Positions 1 to 12,100 of a stretch of DNA of 64,000 nucleotides are shown here, one piece after another. A program made the position numbers and the translations under genes. Under the pieces are notes generated by a model. That model worked only from the letters and a program-made list of their open reading frames with translations, was not told where the DNA came from and ran no database searches. This stretch comes from Theocolax elegans (lineage: Eukaryota > Arthropoda > Insecta > Hymenoptera > Cerocephalidae), in assembly GCA_026168455.1 (NCBI GenBank), contig CM047431.1, forward strand, positions 58,424,910 to 58,488,909, written 5' to 3'. Every line of letters begins with the position of its first letter. The stretch's first letter is position 1.

Positions 1-213
1 TATGTGTCTCGCGCGGGCCCGCCCAAGGAATCTCTTCCCCTTGTCTCATGGTTCCAGCAAGCGTACCACGCGACCACGGTCATCCGGCAGATGCAGAGGC
101 TCGCCCTGAACAGCGGAGGCAACGCGAGCACCGTCCAGCCACAGCATCAGGCCTCCCCAGGCGGGACGACCGACCCCTCCGTCGGAGCGAGCCCGAACCA
201 CCGGAGCCACTGA
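1..213 (+). CDS. C-terminal end of an unidentified protein (partial)
   Basis: An open frame enters from the left edge in frame 1 and ends at a TGA at 211-213, giving about 70 residues. The first half looks like folded coding sequence, with a run of hydrophobic and aromatic residues around SWFQQAYHATTVIRQMQRLA. The second half is a low-complexity Ser/Pro/Gln/Gly tail of the kind common at the C-terminus of insect signalling or neuronal proteins. The stretch is GC-rich, unlike the AT-rich DNA downstream, as expected for a coding exon. I do not recognise the family. No start codon or splice acceptor lies inside the window, so this is the last exon or part of one. Confidence 0.55.
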   Translation, partial: YVSRAGPPKESLPLVSWFQQAYHATTVIRQMQRLALNSGGNASTVQPQHQASPGGTTDPSVGASPNHRSH

Positions 214-249
214 ACCACGCCCCACCCATCTCAGCCACTTGTTGTTCCG

Positions 250-345
250 CTGCCGCTGCCGCCGCCGCCGCCACCGCCGCCACCGCCGCCACTTCCTCCG
301 CCTCGTCGTCTTCGTCCTCGCCGTCCTCGCCGTCCTCGCCGCCCT
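250..345 (+). repeat. GC-rich trinucleotide-like repeat (CCG/CCA/CCT)
   Basis: Imperfect runs of CCG, CCA and TCCTCG follow the stop codon at 213. They read as poly-Ala/Ser or poly-Pro/Arg in the forward frames, which explains the open frames here. I take it as low-complexity UTR, not a second protein. Confidence 0.7.
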
Positions 346-569
346 CGTCGCCGGAGTCCAACGTCCACCGGGTGAGGTGGCGCCACCATCCCCTCATACT
401 CGACGGACCGACCGGCCGAAAACTCTGGGACAGCCTCCTCGCGGTCCTGAGCATCGACCGGCGTCGACGGAGGCGAGAGCAGGGTTGACCAACCCTCTTG
501 CGCGCTACCTCCGGTACCACGCTCCTCTCCTGTGTCGATCGATCAATCTCTTACTCTTTCTCTTTCTGC

Positions 570-602
570 TTCTCCCTCTCCCTCTCCCTCTCCCTCTCCT
601 TC
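570..602 (+). repeat. (CTCCCT)n microsatellite
   Basis: A pyrimidine tract with a 6-bp period, CTCCCT, repeated about five times within the presumed 3'UTR. Confidence 0.8.
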
Positions 603-1017
603 TCATAATCCCCGATCACCAACCGACGGCCCTATATCACGGGGGAATTGACGATCGTCGAGAGACCCGATTACTGTGCCGTACGCATTCCATTCTTCGA
701 TTATATCGATCGATTTCGACGGACCTCCTGTGTATACATATATATACGAAACGTTACCCCTCATAGACCCGTATATTTACCCATTTATTTTTGTAATACA
801 AAATCAAAGTTATTCTCGGTTACCGACATGTACTTCTATATCTCTCTCATTCTCCCTCCCCCTCTGTGCGCGTGTGTCGTCTGTATATATATATACACGT
901 TGAGATCCGACGAGGTTGACTGTGTAATTAATATTAAGATAACCGTAAATATACCAACGGATTTGAAAACTCTTTGATTACCGATATCGCTGTTTGTACA
1001 ATAACAACGTTTTTACC

Positions 1018-1071
1018 GTATATATATATATATATATATATATACCTTGACTATACTTGTATACAGCTTTC

Positions 1072-1114
<43 letters not shown>
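1018..1114. repeat. Two (TA)n tracts
   Basis: Pure TA dinucleotide runs at about 1,018-1,044 and 1,074-1,114, separated by about 30 unique bases. Further (TA)n tracts occur near 3,034-3,066, 3,930-3,950 and 6,690-6,740. Confidence 0.9.
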
Positions 1115-1118
<4 letters not shown>

Positions 1119-2260
1119 CATAGAGACGAATACCGATTTGAATTTTGTGTCGAATATATATATGTATATATATATATACATATAGTGGTGCTGAGGGGTA
1201 GGGACTAGGATCTGGAACGTTACCGCGATAAACTTAATAATAACGTGTGTGAGTGTATACACATATACGCTGGGTGTAGTCGAGCAAAGCCTAACCATTA
1301 AGAAACGTGGAAAAAGAATATGTTTTCCATACGATTTATCGACGGAGACTCCATGTCGGTATGTAGGTAATATTCACTATATTAAATGAATTTCAGTTAT
1401 ATTATACTTTGCATTACGATTGATACACGGCGATTAAAAGAAAGCACAGTAATTGGATCCCTCGAATGACCGACCCATGGGAAGTTACATCCCGTTAAAA
1501 TCTATCAAATATAACAAATAAAAGAAGCAAAAAATTGCTTAACGGAAAATTTCGTGGGGGGTACGCGTGCTTTGATTACGTTCACTTCTCGGTGTTTTTC
1601 ACGTTGTGAGCGAACGACGATTTTTAATTAAAAAGGACAAAATGAAATAAAGAGAGAGAAAAAAAAGGGGGAAAGAAACGTATATATACGTGCCCGCGAT
1701 ATCAAAATCGCACGTTCTTGCATTGTTGCGCGGTCGGTAAAGCGATATCGCGCGCATCCGTACATATATAGGTGTATACGCGCGCGCTTGCGATCGTACA
1801 GTGAATCGTCGTTTTTATTCGGTTCTCCTCTCTGTATATATAATAATATAATATACTTTTCGAACGCTGGTGTTCTTCGCTGGTGTTGCAGACAAACTAC
1901 ACTAACCCTACCAAGATATATTACACTTTCAGAGACACACGCACACACTAAGAATACATCTATGTATGTGATATATGCATACACACATATATACATACGT
2001 ATATAACCTATTTTTTATAAACGTAAGATAATTTTTAATATACGCGCGCTAGCAAACAAAAAGTGGGTGTGGATATTTTTTTAACAAGTGAGATAACGGT
2101 GCGCTCGATTTTTACATGACGTGGAGAATCTTCTTTCTCTCGCTCACGCACACGCACACACACACACGGAGACACTATGTAATACAATGCGCACAGCGAT
2201 ACGTTACGTATAAAAATATACGGGTCCTTGCAACACCTACAACCACCACCCACTGAATCG

Positions 2261-2285
2261 CATGCGCGCGCGCGCGCGCGCGCGT
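2261..2285. repeat. (CG)n dinucleotide tract
   Basis: About eleven uninterrupted CG dinucleotides inside otherwise AT-rich sequence. Alternating CG is the classic Z-DNA-prone sequence; any function here is inference. Confidence 0.9.
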
Positions 2286-3031
2286 GATTCCGGAAATCGG
2301 TGTAACGTACAGGAGAGATACATTATTTTTAACCGTTCTGTTTTACCGACCGACCGACCGATCATGTGGAAACTAAACGAGTTTGTAATTTTCTTTCGTT
2401 CGAGGTTATGACGCTACTTTATTTTATCTCCTTTAGATATTCCGTATAATCGATTATTTTATCTTTAATAGCCTTTTTCAGAGAAATGTAACTTTATTTT
2501 TTTTAATATAAAATAACAAGTTAATATTTTAGCGGAAATTCGGGTGCACCGATTTCGAACAACGCCCACCTAAGAGCACGAATTTTCGTTGTTATCGTTG
2601 TTATTATTGTTGTTGTCGTTGTTGTTTATCATGTATTTGTTTTCGCGTCATCGCGATTTCGTTATATGTACTTGCCACCCCTGGGATTCCGATTTCCGCG
2701 CACGAACATTACTAATATCAATTCATCGTCCAGTCTTTTTGTGGTTTGTTTTTCTTGCCCAATCAAATGTAGTTTTAAATTAATTATATTAATGGTTTTG
2801 AAAGTAAACGATATCAAAATTTTCAAATTTACGTTATTTAAATTATCGAGGCCATATCCCTTGAGGTCAAAGGATCGAGTACTCGAGGGAGCGAGAATGT
2901 ATCAATTGCACGGATACCATTAAAAATAAGTTTTTCATTTTTTAAGTTTTGTTATAAATTTGTAGAATTTTGAGATTTTCACTTGTTAAACACTCTAAAT
3001 CTCATTACGATAGAAGTGTACCGCTTTATCG

Positions 3032-3080
<49 letters not shown>

Positions 3081-6029
3081 TATATGTGTGTGTATATTTC
3101 TCTATGCACTTATATATACGCGTATATTTTTTTGGGGAATCGAAATAAAAATGTATGAATATACAAATAAAATATTTGAGAATGCGTTCTATTTGTTTAT
3201 TATTTTTCTTTTTTTTAATAAATCAACATTTACGCGATGATATAACAACGAGCGATTAAAAATCCTTTATAATTGAAGCGCCTCCTATTCGGATACCGAT
3301 TTCAAACGAACGAAAACGAAGAACAAGCGCGTTAAAAAAATATAAAACGAAAAAAGTCGACGTGCTTTACTGACTTTAGACGCCGTAACATCGTAAATCT
3401 ATCAAAAATCTCGCTAACGCTGAATAAATAAACGTATGTTGTATACTCTTCAACGCTTCACTGTAATGGTAAGGAACATCAATGTGATACAATCGGAATA
3501 CTAATTAAAAAAAAGAGAAAAAAAAAGTTAAATTAAACTGCTTTCACCAATTTTACGAATGATGCGCGTTTATCTATATATATATATCGAGGTGTTTGTC
3601 GTGCAACTGAAAAAAAAAAATGAAAAAATGACTATATATTGTAATTAAATGTGAATATCGGTTATGTATACTGTCCGAAGGAGCATATATATATATAGAC
3701 GTCCGTCCAAAAAGTCGGGCGAAATATTCATCGGACGACGCTTTGCGGGCCAACTTTGATTTTTCTCGATCGATCCGACAGTTTTTCATGTTCGATCGAT
3801 CGATCGATGCATTGAATTCGCGAAAGAGAGCAGAGGGGATACGATATATATACGATGTAAATGTGTAATTTGAAGTTGTAGCACCGCTAGTACAAATATC
3901 GTAACCTCGATCGTACAATATACCTATATATATATACATATATATAACGTGCAGATTTTTCTTTGTTTGTAATTTGTTCGTATATGCGTATTCTACGATC
4001 GAGACAATGTGCTCTTTTTCCACAATTCATTTCGTTATTCAACCATATAATTTGAAAACTGTCAATCGGTTTCGGTTTCGCAAATAAAGATAATTCAGAC
4101 CGTAATGTGCCGCATATTAGAACGCTACCGAGATCCTAATATCCTAATTGTCTCTCTTTCGAGTTTTCACGAGTTTACAATGCACACACACATACAAATA
4201 CATAGACGATGTAACAAAGTTGCGTATCGTTCGCTTTGTTAACGGTTCCTCCGTCGGCAAAGACGGCGTGCGCGCGTCGGTAAACCGTATTTACGTATAG
4301 GAACGTCGATCGTTCGAGGAAAATCGATAAAAGCCAAGTGTCACCGATCGACCGAGGTTGGAGACAGAGACAAAAGTAAAAAAGTTTAGTTAGGTTTAAG
4401 GCTTGTATATCCTTTGCTAACTACTGTATAGATATCCGTAAACTGGATAGAAGGAGAAAAAAAACAGAAATAAAGAAAAAGAATAATAATGCAGGTACGT
4501 GTATACATATTGTAGCGTAAGCGGCGACTATGAATAATCGAAGAGAGTGAGCGGCCGTTCAATAAAATCGCTATAGGGTCTAAACTACCCCTCTTTCCTT
4601 CTCCTCCTCCTCCTTCTCCTTCTTTACTCCTAGACGCAGTGTAGAGCCGTGGCATATTAAAAAAAGAAAACACGGTTTAACCTAGCTTGTAGATGCTGAC
4701 CGAAAGTGGGGATGGATTGAAGCTCCAAGTTTTCGTAACGATTTTGTTGTTACCTCTCGATGCTTAGGGGAATGTCAAATTTTTTTTATTACCTTAGGAG
4801 TTGTTTACCGACTAAGGTAAGTCCTATTTTTATACAGTTGAGTTATTAATGTTGACAATTAATGTTTAATAAACTCACCAAGGACATTACAATTTTTTAA
4901 GGCGTAATCTATAATTCTGTAAATTTTCAAAGCAATTGACGGATTAGTTTACGATACCCTCCCTTATTCCCATGTACCGACATTATCGATTTTTCGTTTT
5001 ATGCAAATTGCGTGCCTGCATTCTATGTGATACATAGATTGTTGATACGTCGTCAAAATTTAATACGATAATACGGTATCCCCTAAATTGTTTTCAAAAT
5101 TTTTTTCGTTCAAAATGTTGTAAAAACATTTAGTTAATCTCGTTAATTAATGCGAAGATTGTTTACTTGAACAAAAAGAACTCATCTCCTCCTGGTTATC
5201 CTTAAATTTAAATATAAAATATTAATTAATGTAAAAATGGTCGGTAAACAACTACAATGGTAACATAACGAATTTGTATATAAACGTATACGTATTTTTT
5301 TGAGGGTTAAGGACGATTTGTAATAAACAAGAAAATTACGTAAATTTCTGATCGCGATGTTGCGCGCAAATACGCTATTCCGTACTTAAGATTGACGAAG
5401 GTGCATGACGCTGTTCCAATAGCTTCTCATTTTTCTATATGTCTCTGTTTTTTTATTTTTTCTTTTTATTGAAATTTTGATACGATGCGACTACTGTAAG
5501 GCTCACCGTCCGTCGGTAAGGTAGATAAACGAGGGGTTCTCCCGCGTCATCTCGAAAGAATCTCGTTAAAAAAAAAAGAGCCGGGTCGACAATGGAGATC
5601 ATTTGATTTATAAACGCGCCATTATAGAGGAGAAATTCAAATCTATCTATATATACAAAAATAATTTTGGTTGACGCGCGTGACTTCGGCAACGAACGAG
5701 AAAGTAGTAAATATACGGAAACGTATCGCTATAAACACAAGAGACTATAATGCTGAAAATCAAAACTAAGATAAACAAAAAGGCAAACCCAACAAATAGT
5801 TGCCGTTCTACCGAGTTTGCAAAAAATAAGTAAAATAGAAAATAAAATTGACGGCGTGTACGAGAGATGAGACAAGCTTGTAAAGTACGTGTAAAACTGC
5901 TACGAAGAAATATTACCTTCTCGTGTAAATAATAAATCCTAATATCTTCTCTGTATATATTAACAAAAAGTCTAAGCAAAGGTACTCTTTAGGTGTTCGT
6001 CGATCTGTCGACTGTTCGATTTTCTCTCT

Positions 6030-6062
6030 TTCTATCTATCTCTCTCTCTCTCTCTCTCTTTC
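6030..6062. repeat. (CT)n microsatellite
   Basis: Pure CT run preceded by CTAT repeats, inside the presumed 3'UTR. Confidence 0.85.
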
Positions 6063-6356
6063 TCTTATGTATATCAGTATATCACCTTGCAATCTCTGAC
6101 ACAGGCAATGACAAAAAAAGGAAAAATTACGTATATATCGAGAATAAGGAGGAGATCAAAAAAATGAAGAAAATAATAAAGAATTTCTAATTTACGCGTG
6201 TCCACGAGAACGCGCGCGCGCTTTTTACATACGATACCCTGCCCTGCCTCCTTATCCCTTGTAATCCCGTAATGTGCCATTGTACGTATATATCAAATGA
6301 CCAAATAGTTATATTTTTACGAATTCCAGTGTTAGATATATACATAAACCCACACG

Positions 6357-6410
6357 AACACACACGAACACACACACACACACACACACACATTATATAT
6401 ATATATACAT
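6357..6410. repeat. (CA)n followed by (TA)n microsatellite
   Basis: A CACACA run to about 6,392 followed directly by a short TA run. Confidence 0.85.
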
Positions 6411-6997
6411 GTTCATATGTATATATGCGTACATCAACACACACGCAACACACATGTTCGAGTACTTAAAAGGAAATATAAGAAACATGACCGTCTTGTG
6501 TCTGTATCGTACGACAAAAGGGAGAAATGTACCTATATTGTGACAAAGAATATAATCGTTTTGTGACCGATTGCGATCGTTTTAGAATCGGATTTGACAA
6601 GAAAAAGAATTTAACAAAAAAAAAAAGTATCTAAACTCCCCCTCCAATAACCCTTTCCCATTTGTAATCCTCGTTATACATATAAGAATATGGATATACG
6701 TATTATATATATGCATATTTATATATACATATACATATATTGTGTGGAGGAATTTGCTTCGCGAGCCGTAAGTGTTTTCAAAAAAAAAATAAAAAGAAAG
6801 AAAAGATAATTTAAACTATGTTGCGTGGGGTGTATATATTAATATTACACACACACAATATGATTGTTGTAATAGAAAGGACGAATAAGTAGAAAAAAAA
6901 GTAGGGGGTATCATTGGAGTGACCATTTTTTTCGAGGATTAGGTGAAACCGTATATTTTGGCCAGTGATTCGCCATTTTGTAGGAAAATGACCACGT

Positions 6998-7024
6998 GAT
7001 GACGATGATGATGATGATGACGAT
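6998..7024. repeat. (GAT)n trinucleotide repeat
   Basis: GATGAC and GATGATGAT units, about nine triplets. It reads as poly-Asp on + and poly-Ser on -, with no coding context on either side. Confidence 0.75.
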
Positions 7025-7200
7025 GTGTAATTTCTATTGGGGTAAATATATATATATATATAATAAAAAAAGATGAATTGTAAAGCGTATATTAAATATA
7101 ATAGGTAAAAAAAAAAATAAATAAATAAATAATAAATAAAATAATAATACGTGATTGTTAAGGATAACACGATGAAAGACTAAACGAGCAACGAATAAAC

Positions 7201-8171
7201 AATGTTATTTTTCTAGATTTCGACTCGGAAGTGAATTTTGTTAATTTGATATAAATAAGATTTGAATAATTACGTTGTGCGAAGACATGAATTTAATAAG
7301 ATACTTCTTTTCGTTTGTAAAGTTACATATTTGTATCGCATTCCGCATCTTTGTTTCGACTAGGGGTAGGGGGTCTCCTGTAATTTTTCATACCGACTGC
7401 TGGTTTTTATCGTAGAGAAAGCGTAGTAGAAAGCTATTCCTTTATTTTACGTTGAAATAATACACCATCGATCGTGTCCACACGATTCGCGATTCGCGCA
7501 TCACTTCATTTTCTCGGTGAAACACATATCTGTTTTACCGGCGATTCAACGAAACGGTATTGTAGTCAATCGAGTTTCGGCATATCGGCGCTACGAGAAA
7601 TTACAGGAGATAATATACACGAAACATGGACGCCAACGTATTTAAAATGTAAATTGCATATAACGCTCGAATTTCAAAGTAAAAGTTGATTTTGTTCATT
7701 CGCCACCAGTCCACGAGTATAAAACTATTAGAATTTTAAAATTTGAGAGTATATTCGACGAATGTTGTAAAGCGCGCTCGAGAAGCACTTGTTAAACGAG
7801 AATCTACACCAGGATTTCTTAACGTCAGTGCCATAACAATAAGCAGACATATCGTCAAAGTGGAGACGAGATATAGAAATATAGCGAGCAGAGGAGAACA
7901 AAAACAATATAATAAACCGAGGTGGAATATTGTAAATGTGATTGTAAAAAAAATAATAATAATAAAAACAAATTTAAGCTTATTTACCTTATATTGGTTA
8001 CCAATTTATGCAATCCAGTCTATTCAATCCTTTTCTTCTTAAATTTGTTAAAGGGACCAGCCAGTGCTAAAATTGAAAAAAAGCTATTCACAATATTAAC
8101 AATAAATAATTTTTTTTCATTAAAATTGAATACATTTCTTAATTTGTTAAATAATAGTATATTACACACCT
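7201..8171. other. Intergenic, nothing recognised
   Basis: AT-rich sequence with short open frames lacking any recognisable motif or splice structure. I see no gene here. Confidence 0.5.
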
Positions 8172-8273
8172 AGGGAGGTAAAGTATTGGTCAGTCCATAG
8201 CATATGTAAATTGGCACCTGAGCCGAAGGCGAGGGTGGCAAACATGTGCTATGGGGTGACCATTTTACCTCCC
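8172..8273. repeat. Foldback hairpin 1 (about 100 bp)
   Basis: The left arm begins GGGAGGTAAAGTATTGGTCA and the right arm ends TGACCATTTTACCTCCC. Pairing continues inward through CCATAGCATATG / CATGTGCTATGG and TTGGCACC / GGTGGCAA, leaving a short GC-rich loop. Arms match imperfectly, with a few bulges. Likely a tiny non-autonomous element or half of a larger one formed with hairpin 2, which begins 16 bp later. Confidence 0.7.
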
Positions 8274-8288
8274 GTGGGATGTATACTA

Positions 8289-8376
8289 TTTTTCACCACC
8301 AGTAGGCCGAAAATAACACATTCCTTTTTCGGTGCCGGGAGGGAATGTGGTACTTTCGGTCTACGTGTGGTGAAAA
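8289..8376. repeat. Foldback hairpin 2 (about 88 bp)
   Basis: The left arm TTTTCACCACCAGTAGGCCG pairs with CGGTCTACGTGTGGTGAAAA on the right, and ACACATTCC pairs with GGGAATGTGG inside. It lies immediately after hairpin 1, so the two form a double-hairpin module. Confidence 0.7.
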
Positions 8377-8406
8377 TTATATTATTATTAACTTTTATTT
8401 ACAATT

Positions 8407-8987
8407 TACTCTGATTTTTTTCCATAATGGACTTACCCCAGGATATCTCAGGAACAATTTCATCGAATAGGCTGAAATTTTAACAGTAACTTTACTTGAG
8501 CGGAACGAACTGTGTTAACATTGTAATAAAATAATTATTATCACCAAACCAATTAAAAAAATTGAAAAATTATATAAAAAGCACCTAAATAAATAATAAT
8601 AATAATAATTTTTTATATAAACATTTAGACTTTATTGAAATTGTGTTTCCGCTCAAGTGGATTAAAATCATATTTAAGATTATTTTTTTATTATTATTTT
8701 AACGTGCACTTTTTTATGCTCCCAAATCGGTGCTAATCAGCGATGGAGGTCATACGATGTCTTGGTGAAGAAAGCACGTTGTTGAAAATACATTCCCCTG
8801 TGGTGGTTGTATCAATCGGCTGGGGCTGGGAATCGAACCATGGGACCTCCAGATACGAGCCCGACGCCCTACCGACCGAGCCATCGCTGGCCTAAAAAAA
8901 CTTATTGTTAATATTTCAGCTTATTCGATGAAATGGAATGGTTCCTGAGATATCCTATGGTGGCACATTATGAAAAAAATCAGAGTA
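8407..8987. mobile_element. Foldback element with about 75-bp terminal inverted repeats
   Basis: 8,407-8,478 starts TACTCTGATTTTTTTCCATA and runs through GGATATCTCAGGAACAATTT to CAGCCTATTCGATG-like sequence. 8,912-8,987 is its imperfect reverse complement, ending ATCAGAGTA. A second inner pair, ACTTGAGCGGAA at about 8,496 and TTCCGCTCAAGT at about 8,646, lies inside. A tRNA-derived SINE sits in the interior. No open reading frame of note and no clear target-site duplication, so the superfamily is undetermined. Confidence 0.65.
8675..8893 (-). mobile_element. tRNA-derived SINE nested in the foldback element
   Basis: On the minus strand the head reads GCCAGCGATGGCTCGGTCGG, giving a near-consensus pol III A box (TGGCTCGGTCGGTAGGGC), followed 35-40 bases later by a B box, GGTTCGATTCC. 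The spacing and a cloverleaf-like fold with a possible CGT anticodon point to a tRNA origin. The arms are mispaired, so it is not a functional tRNA. A body of about 100 bp follows and ends in an A/AAT-rich tail near 8,675-8,700, the usual SINE 3' end. No clear target-site duplication. Confidence 0.6.
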
Positions 8988-9889
8988 CGGAGTCTTATAA
9001 TTAAAATATAGTTTTGTTACAAATAAATTAGCAAAAAAATTTTGAATAGAAGTTAATAATAATATAATTTGTTTAAAAAATTAAGATATGTTTTCAATTT
9101 TAATGAAAAAAAAATAACTAATTGTTAATATTGAAAGGTTTTTTTTTAATTTTAACACAGGTTGGTTCCCCTAAAGTAATCTTTTAATTATTTTACTCTA
9201 AAACGTTCAAGTTTAAGCGTCTGTTCGATTTACACGAGGTCAGTATATAAATTGAGTTTTTCAAACTATTATTATATATGTTTTAATAATAATTTAAAAT
9301 AAAAGCTGAGTAACTTTTGTTATCCTGTTCTACAAAAAATTCAAAAGTTATTTTTTATGATTATTTAAATTTTGGCAAAACATAACTGAGAAAAACCAGG
9401 TAAATACCTACTTATCTAACCTAACGAACCCTAACCGACCGAGTCAATAGAGCCGAAAAAACAATTTTAATTAAATACAGTAAATTATTAACAAACTAAA
9501 GCATCCTTGTCCTTCCTTTCAATATTAACTATCACAGTACTAAATTTATAACAATAATATTAATAGACATACAAAATAGCTGTAAAAGGACATTTGATTG
9601 TTAAATCGATGACACAAAATGAAGAGTCGAATTTGCTTCCAATTCGACTTACTCGGTAATAATCGACTTTATACCGTTTTGGTACCAACTGAGCTTCATA
9701 CATTAATTTTTACATTTATTTATCGATATGTATATATAAAGTATTTTATGAAAATCCCAAATACAGGAGTACTTACCAATTCCATGTATGTATCATATAC
9801 GATAAAAAAAACGATTAAATAATTTTCTTGTTTTTCAACTATTTGAATGAAACTTGGCATAGATATTATTAATAACTTATATCTATTCA
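8988..9889. other. Intergenic, nothing recognised
   Basis: AT-rich, no supported coding region. A 67-codon open frame at 9,619-9,822 has no motif and no splice context. Confidence 0.45.
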
Positions 9890-10100
9890 TTAACGGGATG
9901 TGACACCCTAAAAAGCGAAAGTCTATTTATTTTTTCTTAAGCGAACAGTATACTATATCGAAAAAAACGCTCTGTAACGAAGATAATCTATGAATTTTTT
10001 CAAAATTTTTAATTAATAAATTAACGAGATTTTTGAGCGGCCGTGGAGCATTGTTTTAGCTACATATTATACACCCAATTTGGGTATCACATCCCCTTAA
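9890..10100. mobile_element. TTAA-flanked MITE (piggyBac-like)
   Basis: TTAA at 9,890-9,893 is followed by CGGGATGTGACACCC. The other end reads GGGTATCACATCCCC then TTAA at 10,097-10,100. The 15-bp terminal inverted repeats differ at two positions and the interior (about 170 bp) is non-coding. TTAA duplication is the hallmark of piggyBac-type insertion; the assignment rests on that and on short TIRs only. Confidence 0.6.
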
Positions 10101-10197
10101 TTTTGATTCATTGACTTTCCAAAGTCAAGTTTTATCCTTCCTATCTTACCAGCCTCAACTCATAGAAAATGAGTTATACTTAAAAAAGCACAATAAT

Positions 10198-10476
10198 ATA
10201 CGCAAATTGAGAAGAACAGCCTACTTTTATTAATAATCTACCTAAGTTCAAAATTCGAAGCTAAAATATCGATTGGTTTTCGAGTAATCCCTTTCCAAAA
10301 TTTGTGATAATTTCATTCAATTTGAGGTTATACGCTTGACTAATTAAAAGGCATGTCAAGATTTTTGGTAAGGGTTTTCTCCTAAAACTATAGTCAATAT
10401 TTTTGCTTCAAATTTTAAAGACAGATAGATTATTAACAAAGGAAGGGGGCTGTTCTCCTAGTTTTACGTAAATTAA
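10198..10476. repeat. Imperfect inverted repeat (foldback element)
   Basis: The left arm (about 10,198-10,285) contains GAACAGCC, TTAATAATCTACCT and AAAATTCGAAGC. The right arm (about 10,385-10,476) is its diverged reverse complement (GGCTGTTC, GATTATTAAC, GCTTCAAATTTT). Arms are about 75-80% identical over about 80 bp around a 100-bp core. It looks like an old non-autonomous element. Confidence 0.55.
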
Positions 10477-12100
10477 CTTTCTTTTTTAATTACAATTAAT
10501 TTTATGTAATTTTCTAAGTCGGTAATGTAGGGAGAATACAACTTGGTTTGGTTTTGGCACCCCGTATCTCTATATTCAAAATATTATATTTTTCAATTAA
10601 TCTTTGCACCTTGAACATAAAAAGTGAAAAACACTGTGAGAGTCAATCGTTCAATCTTTAATTCTTTAAACTCCCACGTCAGTAAATTAAGAACGCCTTA
10701 ATATAATTTATATAATATATAGGTTTGAACTTACAAATTATTCACTAATTTGATGACTTTCCTATTTGGGTTTTCCATAAAATGGAATAATAATTAAAAT
10801 AAATGTAATAATTACCTTACGTTGTTCGGTCGATAACAATCGGGTATGTTACCCTGTTCAAAATATATTATTAAAATCCGTCCTGCTCATTTATAAATAT
10901 ATGTATTGAATGAAGTAGGAATGAGAAGAAAATAGAGGTATGGAGAAGAAGAACCTACTCAACTAGTAAGTAAGCTACTTTCTTTTTAAGGGACGATATA
11001 TCAGGTTCTTACCGACCGAACGAAAAATGTTAAATAAAAGTTATGTAAAAGTAAGTTTTGTTAAATAATAATAAATATCAACTTATTTTGCTCGATCGGT
11101 TACAATCAGTTATATCACTCCGTCAATTCACAAATCTGGAAATATCAACTAAGTTGACAAAAAAAAAATTAAATTAATAAGTAATATTAGGATTTCGCAT
11201 TTTCATATTCACGAATGCAAAACATCATATTACTTTCGCAATAATTAAAAAAAAACCTAAGTATAATATACTGATAAAACATATAATTTTTTATCAAATT
11301 ATCCTGTTCAGATTAGGTTTTCTTTAAATTAAATACACATTTTTATATTTTTTTCGAAACTATGTATAATAAGAGTAATAAAGTGATTGTATACAATAGG
11401 CCACTTTGACAACTCATATGTTTATACAATAATAGTTTTTACTTGATTCGAATGGAATATTATACTGTTGGTCTTTACAAAAATAACGTTTAAAGAGAAA
11501 ATTCCTTTCTCGATTATTCAATTTAATAAGGGTGGAGAAATTTGTCCAATTATCCATATTAGAGGAATAAGGCATGGACGATTATTACGTTTAAAAATTT
11601 TCAACAATCTCTATATCGATATTTTTATCGATAATTTGATATATCAAATTGAAAAATTCTTTGTACAAAAATATGTTTCAAAGAGGTGCAATGTTTTTTT
11701 GAGAGAAACTTCGTCCACCGATTCTTAAATATACAATTCATTTACATATTGTATTGATAGACATATCAACGTCATAATTACAATTTGCATATCTTACAGT
11801 CTGTGTAGAGAAAAAAAATGCAAGTGATGGCGATTCGTTACACACATCTCGCCATATTTAAGCTACCCTTGGTCACGTAATATCGATTTTGGATTGTAGA
11901 AAAATTTACAAATCATTTTTAGTTACTGGAACAACTCGTGCGATCATTATTAAATCGTTACACTTCTAAATATTATTTGAGCGATTGAGTATTTTTACTT
12001 TGCTTACCTTCGATTAGGCTTTTGTGAATTATTGCGCTGATCAATTTTTAATTAAATGTTTGCTTAAAACAACGTTTTAGTTATTATAACATCAAGCATT
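10477..12100. other. Intergenic, nothing recognised
   Basis: AT-rich. An 86-codon frame at 11,468-11,728 has no recognisable motif, and I do not call it a gene. Confidence 0.45.

Larger units (their letters stand above)
214..7200 (+). other. Probable very long 3'UTR of the gene ending at 213
   Basis: Nothing here reads as a conserved protein. The DNA starts GC-rich (CCG/CCT runs to about 500) and becomes AT-rich with many simple repeats: (CTCCCT)n, (TA)n, (CG)n, (CT)n, (CA)n and (GAT)n. Several AATAAA polyadenylation hexamers occur, with a dense AATAAATAAATAA cluster near 7,115-7,140 that could be the distal end. Long repeat-rich 3'UTRs are typical of insect neuronal transcripts; that this one reaches 7.2 kb is inference. 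Short open frames on both strands are low-complexity Tyr/Ile/Ser translations of the microsatellites. Confidence 0.4.
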
